DNA of 64,000 nt, taken from assembly GCF_020085105.1 (NCBI RefSeq), contig NC_058055.1, forward strand, positions 19,645,822-19,709,821. Direction: 5' to 3'. Below, piece after piece: positions 53,939 through 64,000 of this stretch. Source of the DNA: Siniperca chuatsi. Lineage: Eukaryota > Chordata > Actinopteri > Centrarchiformes > Sinipercidae. Position 1 is the stretch's first letter; each line of letters opens with the position of its first letter. The translations under genes and the position numbers were made by a program. The notes beneath the pieces were generated by a model. It worked only from the letters and a program-made list of their open reading frames with translations, had not been told where the DNA came from and did not search any database.

Positions 53939-56201
53939 ATGCTTAGTGAAAGGATCAGGGAAAACAACTTAAGAATAGACAATTTGAAGAACAGAATAGA
54001 ATTTTTGCAGAAGAAGTTATCAAGCATTGTCCCAGAAGAAATCCTCAAGAGAGTGATGGACTTTACACAGGTAGCACAGGGTGCACAACATAGGAAGAGC
54101 AAGGAGCGGCAAATTAAGAAATTTAACATCCTTTTGAATAAGAAGAATCTAGGAAAGGACCAGCACAACAGGAGATCAGGGACTGAACAAAGTGAGACAT
54201 GTATTAACAGAAACAATTGGATCAAAAACTTATCAGACCGCATCCTGACACAGGCAGAAAAAGATGTGCTCTCCAAAGGGCTCAACTTTTCAGTTACATC
54301 CAACCACATCCCTACAGTGGACTACATCACAGCCACCGAAACAGCCATTAGGAAGAACAAGATGACTGAAGCAGAGGCTGCAGACCTGAGGCTACGTGTC
54401 ACTGCAACATTAAAGAGTGCCAAACCACCTCCTTCCAACATTACATCCGAAGAGAGGAGGGCACTCTCAGCACTGCAGAAGGATCACAGCATAAACATTC
54501 TACCAGCAGACAAGGGTCGCTGCACTGTGATTCTGAACACAGCCGATTATGAAACCAAGGTCAACAACCTTCTTGAAGACACAACCACATATCAAAAACT
54601 TAAAAGAGATCCAACCAATGGCTACAAGAAGAAGGTTATAGACTGTCTACAGAAGCTTGAGAAGGAGGAGGTGATAGACAGGCCTCTGTACTACAGACTA
54701 TACCCTGGGAAGCCATTCCATGCATCTATGGCCTTCCCAAAATTCACAAAGAGAATGTTCCACTCAGACCCATCGTGTGCAGCACAGATTCCATCACATA
54801 CAACATAGCCAAACATTTGACTACAATCTTGGCTCCGTTGGTGGGGAACACAGTACATCATGTGGAAAACACACAGAAATTTGTGGACAAAGTGAAACAT
54901 CTCCAGTTGGACCCAGATGACGTTATGGTTTCTTATGATGTAGTGTCCTTGTTCACTTGCATCCCAACCTCAGAAGCAGTGTCAGCGGTGATGAGAAGAC
55001 TGCAGGAGGACTCCACCTTGCAGCAAAGGACCAAGCTTACACCTGAACACATATGTAAACTATTAGACATCTGTCTCAACACAACCTACTTCCAATTCGG
55101 GGACACTTCTACAGACAGATTCACGGTTGTGCTATGGGCTCTCCGGTCTCTCCCATTGTGGCCAACCTGTACATGGAACAGTTTGAGAAGAAGGCATTAT
55201 CCTCGTTCCCGGGCACACCACCAAGTCATTGGTACCGTTACGTGGATGACACCTTTGTGAAAATCAAGAAACAAGACTTGGAAGCGTTCTCAGAGCATAT
55301 TAATACGGTGGACCCCAACATCAAGTTCACGCGTGAGGATGCAAAAGAGAACCGCTTGGCCTTTCTTGATTGTTCTACTCTCAGAGGAGAGGACGGAAAG
55401 CTCCAGATAGAAGTGTACAGGAAACCAACACATACGGATCAATACCTGCTCTTTGACTCACACCATCCACTACAGCACAAGCTGGGTGTAATCCGGACAT
55501 TACAGCACAGAGCCAAAGAAGTGCCCACAGGCTCAGAGGGTAAGAAGAAAGAGGAAAGGCATGTCCAGAATGCACTCTCAGCCTGTGGTTATCCTACTTG
55601 GGCTATCAACAAAGTTAAAAGAGCCAAAAACAGGACAAAAGTGTAACTGAACCAAGAAGGAACGGTGTCTCCATTCCTTATGTGTCTGGACTGTCTGAAA
55701 AACTACAAAGGATCTTTAGACAGCACGATGTTCCTGTCTTCTTTAAACCAGGCAACACTTTAAGACAGAAACTCGTTCACCCTAAGGACAGGTTACCCAC
55801 ACAGAAACAGAGCAATGTTGTCTACTCCATTCAGTGCAGTGAGGAAAACTGCAAAGAACGGTACATAGGCGAAACCAAACAGCCACTTCACAAAAGACTT
55901 TATCAGCACAGACGACACGCTAACTCAGGATTACAGAGCGCCGTGCATTTGCATTTAAAAGCTACAAACCACACATTTGAAGACAGCGAGGTGAAGATTC
56001 TTAGTAGAGAGAAGAGTTGGTTTGAACGGGCGTCAAGGAAGCCATTTTTGTGAAGAAAGAGAACCCTCTTTGAACAGAAATGGTGGTCTGAGATTTAATC
56101 TGCCCAAAGTCTATCAGAGTGTATTATCACCTTGGTCACGCCTATCACATGCTAATCAGGCACTTAGCAGTGATGAAGTAGATGCAGCCAGAGAACAATA
56201 G
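53939..56201 (+). pseudogene. Penelope-like RT and GIY-YIG polyprotein, frameshifted
   Basis: Reading order is an N-terminal basic/coiled region (from 53939: LSERIRENNLRIDNLKNRIE), RT fingers with LPADKGRCTVILN (about 54510), then after a shift near 54710 GLPKIHKENVPLRPIV and VSYDVVSLFTCIPT. After a second shift near 55100 comes [20 protein letters not shown] and the catalytic YRYVDDTF (about 55233). A third shift near 55640 is followed by GIY-YIG: VVYSIQC (about 55820) and RYIGETKQPLHKRLYQHRR (about 55862). A one-base loss near 56030 breaks the C-terminus in this copy only. Function is RNA-templated retrotransposition with an endonuclease. It is not a host gene. Confidence 0.88.
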
Positions 56202-56489
56202 GCCTGATTACTGGGCCATCTTGAAACTATTAGGTCAGTTTCAGGTGAAACTAGCTATTTACAGATACTCAGGCAGATTCCTTCCTGAGGGCAGGGCTTA
56301 TGTAACTCAGAGTAGTTTAAATTTCCAGTTCCCGTCCAATTTTTTCACAATTGAGAATGACTTCCGGATGGGAGCCGAAACGTCTTGATTCTGAAAACAG
56401 TGTCCAGATGACTACGACTGAAACCTTTTCTACGATAGAACACTCCTGGACGAATGAGGGACTACACCGTCTGATTTGTAAGAGAGAGT

Positions 56490-57930
56490 GAGAGAGTTGA
56501 GATAGATTCTCAGTGGCTTGATCCAGCTACATACAGTGAACTATGTTATTATATTATCATTAAAGTATATTACAGTTACAGGGTATTGCTACCATTGATT
56601 TGTACAAAGAGGTTGCACATTACATTTAGGGATCAGATTTTTACTAAGTTCTCTGACAGATGGTTTTGAGCACCTTTGCCTGTTGGTCCTCGCAGTGAAA
56701 ATGTTTTCAAATATTTGAAAACGGTGTTTAATAGATAAGCTTTCAGTGAGAGAACTCTATCAATTTCTTGTTTGTGGTGTGTAGACTGCATTTATGCCAG
56801 TTTTTCTATTGGAGGATTTAAGGTTTGCTTAATGCGAATACTTAAAACAGTTAAACAGTTGTGGACTATAGCTCTAGCAAATGCCCCTGCAAAGGCACCA
56901 TTCAAATAAACATACCCATAAACAACTGCACACAAATACACACCTTCAGTACACAAAGTACTACTCTTGAAACACATCTCTCTCTAGCCAGCATTAGAGC
57001 AACAATGGTGTTAGTGACTGATGTTGCAGTGTTGGAGCCACTGATGATAGGAGTGGCTGAATGAACATCCCATGCTGTACAGAGAGCTTAGTTCAATCAG
57101 TTGACCAGGATAAATATGCTCCTTTTTTGGCATTTTTAGTATTTAAGTAAGTGCATTCATTCCAGTCCAAAACATAATGTTAAAGATTTATTGTATTTAG
57201 TAGAACCAGAAAAGACCAGGCTGACTATAATGGAGGTAGATGTGAAGGACCCACCCCCAGCCCTACCACTGGGTTAGACAGGATGACATCATTTTGGAAG
57301 GGAGAGACAGGGGAACTCCTTTTATATTATAGCTTAGCATCCATAATAGTAAGTAAAACATACAGGCAATTAATTCTACTGCATGTTACTACTGAATATC
57401 TCGGTGGGAATGTGAATAGAATAGTGATTATTAATATTATTAATAGCGATAATGACGGTAGTCATGATGGTTTCCTGTAGTTAGTATTAGTCGTAATTAT
57501 GTAAGCAGCAGTAGCTGTAAAAGTAATGGTAACTCAAGTAGTGGTAGTGGCAATAATGATGTAAGTATCTGTGATAGTTTGGTTATCGTTAGTATCATAG
57601 TGCTTAGCAAAGCAAAGCGCTGCTTCAGGCATTGAAGTTTGTAGGACAAACACCATTATTTTACCATGCCTTTGGTTTTGGTGGAATGATGTCTCAGAAT
57701 GTAGAAGAATGAAGGAGGAAATCAAAACCACAAGTTACAACTGTAACAAGTTATACTTCACAATGACACAAAAAGCAAACTGGCCTTAGGTCAGTATTGT
57801 TATATTCATCCTTAAAAAATACAATATTTCTCTCTGAAATGTATAGTGTAGTATACAGTAGCATTACGTGTAATTACAGTAAAGTAAAGTAGAACCTCAA
57901 AATTACAGTACTTGATTTAATGTAGTTACT
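56490..57930. other. intergenic region, nothing recognised
   Basis: This is AT-rich DNA between the Penelope-like element and the downstream flank of gene 4, with ATAATAGT-rich patches near 57420-57560. No gene or known repeat was recognised. Confidence 0.5.
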
Positions 57931-58139
57931 TTCTGGTTACATGTGAGGACCTTTGATTCTGATCTGATTCTGATTGGCTCCACCTTGTGGTCACATAATG
58001 ATCACTACATTGCTTGGAGCTCATACTTGAAATCGCTCAAAGCGAAATTCCAAATTCCGTTTCCAAAACCAGGAAACGTAGAGTAGAGCACTTCCCTACT
58101 TGTGACTGTCAATAGCCAGATGTTTTGAAAAGCTACTAA

Positions 58140-58380
58140 GCGTGGTCGGAAGTCACATGAGAAAACGTTGATTTGTGAAAGATATGATTGGCGGTGTCTT
58201 CCTGCCCGATCGGTACTGCACATGTGGAACTCTCAACAGAGATGAGAAGGAAGCGAGATGACTCACTCGTCAGCTCCTTCCATTCATCCATTTTGTCATG
58301 CATCAGATTTGTGTATGCTGGGCCGCTCGGAAGTTGCCTCTGGGCAAGATGTGGCCCGCGGGCCGCTAGTTGAGGAGGTC
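58140..58380. mobile_element. possible DNA-transposon remnant
   Basis: A GTGGCCCGCGGGCCGCTAGT-type motif, often seen at the ends of vertebrate hAT-like elements, occurs at about 58350, in a GC-richer patch unlike its surroundings. No inverted partner or target duplication was found, so this is a weak call. Confidence 0.25.
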
Positions 58381-58792
58381 TGGTATAGGATATCCCCCCT
58401 GATGGAGTCTAGACACTGGTGGTTGTGGTGGATGTGATGAGGAGTGGACTTCTGAGCTCAACCTGCACTGGATGTGATAAACCGGAGGTGAGCGGGGTGG
58501 AGGAGGGGCACATTGATTCCCCCACTGAAATGACAGCGAGCTGAGAGGAGAATAGATTTGACAGCAGCAATATGATTGGCTGATGAAAGACAAATTCTGG
58601 TTGGTTAACTGAAAAAGTAGATGCCCATGTCTGCTGATTAGGGAAAGCAGACAGAGAGAGAGAGAGATGTGAATGAATGAGGCATAAAGATAGTCTTCCT
58701 GATTGAACTTATGCTGAGCTTCATTAGAGTGAAAAGGAAATCTGATGATTGTGTTGATCATTAGCATCATTAGCAAGTATTTTAATAGATGT

Positions 58793-58817
58793 CCATCCAT
58801 CCATCCATCCATCCATC
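58793..58817. repeat. (CCAT)n microsatellite
   Basis: A short CCAT tetranucleotide run of about six units just downstream of gene 4. Confidence 0.9.
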
Positions 58818-58955
58818 TTCTTCCGCTGAAAGCAAATCCATGAAGGCTTAAAAATCAAATTTCATAATTTCAAAAGTGAAGCCGACAAATCAAAAGAAAA
58901 TAAAAACTTAATTTACTGGGAGAATGGTCTATTGCAATATTGACTGATAAACTGC

Positions 58956-61900
58956 TCAGTTGAGAATGTCATCTTTGGAAATACCTGGAAAAGTAAAAAA
59001 AATATTACAACAAATCATTGTGTAATTTAAAAGATTTCCTCACAGACAATCGTAGATGCTCAGGTTGGTAACAATGTATGGCTGCTTGGTGAATGACTTC
59101 TCCTTCTGAGATATTCTAACAAGAGATGCCTTAGATTCAGAAAGACTTTTCTGGTTCCTTCCATCAGATGTGAGATTTGTGAAAAAAATGATGAGGCTAA
59201 ATTTAAATTAGATTACCTGAACATAACTGGAGGTGTATTTATAATTTTACAATGTGATGTGGAAATTGGTGGAGTCTGTGTTGTTTCAGCCTATTCATTT
59301 AATATCCTCTTTTGAGTAAGACGGTGTAGTCCCTCATTCGTCCAGGAGTGTTCTATCATAGAAAAGGTTTCAGTCATAGTCATCTGGACACTGTTTTCAG
59401 AATCAAGACGTTTCAGCTCCCATCCTGAAGTCATTTCTTCACAATTGAGAATGACTTCCGGAGACTTTGAGACACTTCATTAACGTGCTAATGGGATATT
59501 GTGATTTTGAAGAACAAGAAAACAGACAATTTCCCAGTCAATGGAAAGGATGATGCACATGGCTTCAGTTAGCGGAAGACATTACAGTGAAACTAACTGT
59601 GTGTGTGCCATAGTTTCTTCAAAAATCTTTCTCATTATTCTCCATCTACATAAAAAATGCTGATATTTTGAAACCACCTCAAACCATGCATAACAAACAG
59701 AGCTAACAACAATATATCAAGACAGAAAACCAAAAAAGGATGATAGCAGCAGTAGCTACCATAGAAATGATATTCTCTTACCTTCTTTAACAGTCATGAG
59801 TCTTGTTTTCTTATGTACACGGCAGATACAGAGACACAAAGCCAAAAGAAGTAGCGTGACAACACCAGCTCTCACAGCTGCAGCAACAGGGAAGTGAGAA
59901 GTAACAGCTAGAAAACAAACAAATATCAGAACACAATAGATACTAGAATGATGCAGACATTTGTTTCTCAAGCCTCAATATTCACTGAAAAAACTGAACA
60001 AATCTGGAAACGTTGCTTCTAAAGCTTTCCCATCTAGATGGAAAATTAGCAAAATACCTCATGTGGAGGAATAAGCCAGCTAAGTCAAAACAAAGGCAAT
60101 CATGAGAGTGACTGCAGGTTAGGTACAGTACAGTGGTTGTAGTACTGACAACATCATGTTGGACTGAGAAGGTTATTAAATTCCTGACCCAAAGAATGAG
60201 ACCACATATCTGAACGTGAGCTTTTCCAAGGGGGGGGGGCTAATATCTGGCATTATGTTAAACACTACAACAATGTGGTTAAACAGCTGCTACTCGACAC
60301 GAGAGGAGCTTGTTTGGGCATTTCGTAAGATGTCCTCCACATCACTGTCCTCACTGAGGTAATTTGGATTGCAAGGAAGATTTGGTTGGCTTCTCTGTCA
60401 CTGCAACTCTGATCCAGATATGCGGCTAAAAACATTTAAGTTTATTTGTAACAAAAATAAGTGAAATAAGCTAATATCCAGCAAAATAAGCAAAAATGAG
60501 GATTTCATCATTCTTTAAACACTGTACCTTTGCAGCTTTTAAGATGAATAACTGTTTCATCTCTGCTGACATTGTTCCAAGCACGACACATCACGTTTCC
60601 TGTCAGCTGACCCTGTAAGCTGATGGTAACAGTTGAAACACTGGGTTTGTCTTGTTCAGGTTTACTCCCAGCCAGTGACTGCATGTTTGCTGTCCAGCTG
60701 CTCAGGGACTGGCTGTGGCCTGTGGTCTGCATCAATAAGAGACCGTCCAAAGTCAAAATGAACTCTACTCCGTCTCCCTCAGAGGAGCAGCTGATGTTCA
60801 TCTGTTCTGGTGACAAACACATCTGAGACACAGCTGGCTTTGACACTGGAGCTGGAAGACAAACATACAGTATCTACAAAATGCAACGTGAAATCCACTG
60901 CCAACTCTGGTAATTAAGGAGCCATCATCTATTCCAATTCCTATTTAGATTTTTTTAGTAACCATTCAATTTTTTTCATCAGAAGGAGAGCTATGTGTGT
61001 AGCAATTCATGACTAAACTTAATATAAAACAATATGGTATGAACGTTTGAGAATGTGGAATGAAACGTATTGCTTCAAACCCGACAGTGACAACACACTT
61101 TTGTCATCTTTTGTTTCAGATATGTAATGTTAGCTTAACACATAGGTCAGAGGTAGGTGATGATGAAATTCACAATCACAAAATAAGAATACAGTACTTT
61201 GTGCATTAATGACATAAAGTTATAGAATAGACGTTTAATGAAATACAGTCATTATATTTCTTTCCTGGGCCGTTCTGGTAGTCCAGTGGCCAAAGAAGCC
61301 TGTCAGTGGAGATCTTTTGTTGCCTGTAATTTCTCCTCTTCCCTGTCTCTTTCTACTGTGCTGTCTAGTCAAAGCAAAATGGTACATTTATAATGAACAC
61401 ATATTTCTCATTAAGTTGGATCTATCAATAGTAAAGGCGTATTAATAGGCACCTTATTAAAATACAAATGTACACACTTATTTTATACAGAAAAGTCCAA
61501 GGTGAAGGCGATGTGTACCTTTTTGTCCAATCAATATTCTATTTTATTCCATATTTTCATGTGTCATTTAATATTTAATTAGCCAAGTTTAAAATGTCTT
61601 CTTTAATTCCTGTTTCAGATATACAATACATTTTTTCATCCACAATTGGTATTCAATGTTGGTTGTAGTATTTTTTCAGAAAACCTTTTTTTTGTTTTTT
61701 TACCTACCTTGTATTTCTAGATGCACATTCACTTCTTTCAGTAAAGTACCGTTAGATCCAAATTCTTCCAACCGGTAATCTCCAGAGTGTCTCTTCATTG
61801 CGTTACCTAGCTTGAATGTTCCATTGGTGAAGAGTTCAGACTGATTCATATATTCCTCATGCTGAGTCACTATCTGATTTTTAACTATTTTTAAAATAAT

Positions 61901-62408
61901 GTATTTATTATCCTTTTTCAACTTAACCTCTGTATTTGCTGTATTTGGCAGATGAAACATCAACAGCTGTCCCACGGCTCCAAAACACTGCCGAGCTCCA
62001 GTAGGTTCAGAGAAACGGCATTCAGTAGACCCTAAAAAACAAACATTTAAAATACAGATGAGAATTATTTCTTGTTATTTGTGTCATTGGGCAAAAGGAA
62101 ATAAAACAAGACCAATTCATCATTATATCATTATATCATATTTTTATATTATTATATTTTCCTGCCAAAATCATACTTGGAAAATGTAAATAAATGTAAA
62201 TGTAAATAAACATTAAATCTATTTTTAACTGTATTTCTAAATTGTGATTGTCTTTGTAAACTTTTCTGCTTGACTTCCAATGTTGAAGCAATTTTTTTTT
62301 ACTGAATTATTGTCTATAATATATTGTCCATAATGTTAACTGCAGTAACATACCTTTTGCCAGAGCTGTAGTTGCCAGAGCGGTCATGATCATGTAGCTG
62401 GAAATCAT
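58956..62408 (-). CDS. CD2/SLAM-like Ig receptor, short tail and Arg in membrane segment (gene 4, 285 aa)
   Basis: Coding exons in transcript order are 62354-62408, 61708-62031, 60528-60851, 59782-59907 and 58956-58984. All borders are AG/GT and phase 1, totalling 858 nt. The signal peptide equals gene 3. The V domain differs from gene 3 by one residue seen (YRLEE for YQLEE). The C2 domain is close to genes 1 and 3 but loses one sequon (SSWT). The membrane segment (about 240-263) reads VAAAVRAGVVTLLLLALCLC, with Arg247 where genes 1 and 3 have Ile, by ATA to AGA. The tail exon encodes only ISKDDILN: the ITIM tyrosine codon is AAC and the next codon is TGA. It could be an activating partner using an ITAM adaptor, or a decoy; a decaying gene is the alternative. 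Confidence 0.82.
59319..59462 (-). mobile_element. partial fold-back Penelope-like element in intron 4 of gene 4
   Basis: It starts AGACGGTGTAGTCCCTCATT like the element at 31203, runs through the left arm to CAAGACGTTTCAGCTCCCATC, then a short inverted piece CACAATTGAGAATGACTTCCGG. The second arm is almost absent. A possible degraded target duplication is CTTTTGAGTA (left) against ACTTTGAGAC (right). Confidence 0.75.
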
Positions 62409-62729
62409 TGTTTTTCTGTTGTAACACATAAATCAAATGTCATTTTAGATGTTACATTGTATTTCTCTTCAGTTTTATTTATATACTATAAAATGACCAA
62501 ATTTAAGATTAGTTGTTAGTTCGAGTAAATTCAAAAGTCGAGTTGAATAAAAATAAAGCCTGAACAATATGAATAGCATGTATGGAGTAGCTTTTTTTCA
62601 TAGTCACACTGTTTCAAAAATAATTTATATCCTCTACAAACTATAAAATAATGAAAACATACTACAACGTTTCTGCTCATTTAGCTAATCTCAGAACAAG
62701 ATTATAATTCAAAACTGTCACTCACCCCC

Positions 62730-64000
62730 TTCACAATGGTGTGATGTCTTTGTGTCTGTGTAAGGCTGACCTGTGAATTTTCCACTGGCAGAAGACTGGT
62801 TTATGCTCCCTTGTCTTGTTGTGTGATAATTATCAAGGAAGTGGTTACTGTGTTGTTACCCACAACTTGCCTGTAAACAAAGTGCTCACATTCACTGCTT
62901 TGGCAGTACTCAGATAACTAATAAGACTGCTGACATAAACTATGGTTTCTTAAACTTGAAACAATGGTGCAATATACTGTAAGTATTTGGTGCAGATTTT
63001 CTACTGTCTTGACATTTCAACATTTCTAAATGATCGTGATGTGTGAGATGTTCCAGTCTGAAAGGCAGCACTTTCCTAAAAAATAACCCGTAAGTGTGTA
63101 TTATCAGCTACCATGAAACAGATTTAAATTATAGGCCATAACCTGAAGACACACATTTTATAACGTAATTTATGTGTGTGATTTTTACATGTATTACACA
63201 CACACAGAAGTAGCCACTTGGCGGGTCTTGCAGTGATGAGTTGATTGACACTCAATGTTGGTGGAAACTTAAAAGGATTCACCCATGAAACTGAAGGACT
63301 ACTGCACACTAGAGAAGGCATAGCTGAAACATAGTGTATAATAAGTATATTTTGCACTTTGAATGTTGAGTTTGGCCTCCGAGCTACTTCGTGAAGTGGT
63401 TGTGGTGACATGCTACATCTTAGCATCACTATGAAACTGTTATAGTTACTGCACATTTAAAGTTTCTCAGCACCATATTCCCTTTAGAAAAACTACAGTA
63501 TGATTAGTCAGGGGACACACTTAACAAAATACAGGGTTATCATACTGACCTCTAAAGCTGATTACTGTTTTTGAACCTCTTGTATCAGTTTTTACATTAA
63601 GTAATAACCAAGATTTACTTTATTTATTCAAGTAGTGCAGGGCTAACGTAAACACTATGCTGAGATTAAATTGGTGCAATTAAACACAGTTGTTTTGGAA
63701 AATTAAGTCACACCAGCATACGTTTCTTACAGTTTTTCTCATTGTAAGAGATAATTACAACATGTGTTTTTGCTATGCACATTTCTGTATAGCCAAAAGA
63801 AAACCACTGCACCACTAAACTTTCACACAGACAACACAGGTAATGTGAAATTAAACCATGTGTGAGACGGTACTTTGTTCTTAAATACACTGAGAGCAAT
63901 GTGAGATTCACAAGCTACTTTTTTATAGCCATGTAGAAATAACCACTGCCGCAGTACATCTGCAGAACACTGAAAGCTGAATCCTTTCCTTTGTCAAACG
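62730..64000. other. 5' flank of gene 4, near-identical to that of gene 3
   Basis: It matches 48697-50090 with few changes. About 130 bp present in the gene 3 flank (49950-50070) is missing near 63982. The window ends inside this duplicated block, so the right breakpoint is not visible. Confidence 0.85.
62836..62847 (-). promoter_or_regulatory. ETS-RUNX composite site upstream of gene 4
   Basis: The plus strand reads AGGAAGTGGTTA, identical to gene 3. Because the whole flank is duplicated this is not independent conservation from gene 3, but gene 1 has the site too. Confidence 0.45.

Larger units (their letters stand above)
52394..56473 (+). mobile_element. fold-back Penelope-like retroelement (4.08 kb) with 13-bp target duplication
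   Basis: The right part (53927-56473, +) is the longer copy. The left part (52394-53926) is an inverted partial copy equal to 54900-56429. Perfect 13-bp repeats ATTTGTAAGAGAG at 52381-52393 and 56474-56486 bound the whole, so the inverted structure inserted as one unit. RT plus a GIY-YIG nuclease in one element defines Penelope-like retroelements. The right end carries about 44 bp (to CTACACCGTCTG) that the left end lacks. Frameshifts break the protein, so it is inactive. Confidence 0.92.

Noticed and set aside
53578..54309. 243-aa minus-strand frame as a host gene
   Set aside because: Its C-terminal part is the inverted Penelope RT; the N-terminal part is read antisense through the opposite arm across the inversion junction.
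56401..56473. Hammerhead ribozyme at the end of the Penelope-like element
   Set aside because: Some Penelope-like elements carry them. Here CCAGATGA...GAAA resembles the core, but the needed CTGANGA is not met and I could not place stem III with a GTC site. A covariance-model search would decide.

Overview
The window is vertebrate, almost certainly teleost fish, nuclear DNA. The signs are GT-AG introns, low coding density, a PDLIM4-type LIM gene, a tandem family of CD2/SLAM-like immunoglobulin receptors, long microsatellites, and typical fish repeats (L2/CR1-like LINEs, a Penelope-like element, solo LTRs, MITEs, a tRNA-type SINE). No species can be named from sequence alone.

Layout. 1-13.6 kb (+): the 3' half of pdlim4 (three clear coding exons, then about 2.2 kb of 3' UTR); the 5' half lies left of the window. 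13.6-29.8 kb: intergenic DNA with a TTAA-flanked MITE, an L2-like LINE tail and large GA and TATC microsatellites; no gene seen. 29.8-64 kb: a minus-strand tandem array of five paralogous units of one receptor family. Unit 0 (29.9-32.4 kb) is a relic of flanks plus a broken signal exon. Unit 1 (32.7-36.2 kb) is an intact 5-exon gene (299 aa). Unit 2 (41.1-42.4 kb) is a pseudogene. Unit 3 (45.4-48.7 kb) is intact (322 aa). Unit 4 (59.0-62.7 kb) has an open reading frame of 285 aa. Right of unit 4 the sequence copies the 5' flank of unit 3 up to the window end.

Each intact gene has a non-coding 5' exon, a signal-peptide exon, a V-like Ig exon without the usual disulfide, a C2 Ig exon with the CD2-type four-cysteine pattern, a transmembrane exon and a short tail exon. 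Genes 1 and 3 carry an ITIM-like tyrosine motif (IVYSDV, VIYTDV). Gene 4 has an ectodomain and promoter almost identical to gene 3, but a different transmembrane segment with a buried Arg, and a tail that stops exactly where the ITIM tyrosine should be (Tyr to Asn, then stop). That is the layout of a paired inhibitory/activating receptor set, and it is the most interesting host feature here. High identity starts abruptly at the 3' edge of the C2 exon, which suggests duplication or gene conversion of ectodomain plus promoter onto an older, divergent tail.

Mobile elements are layered on the array. The most striking is a 4.08-kb fold-back Penelope-like element (52394-56473), an inverted partial copy joined to a longer copy encoding RT and a GIY-YIG nuclease, flanked by a perfect 13-bp target duplication. 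A 191-bp internally deleted version of the same fold-back design lies at 31203-31393, also with a perfect 13-bp duplication, and a third partial copy lies in the last intron of gene 4. Solo LTRs and a LINE insertion with an empty site in the sister gene allow the duplications to be ordered.
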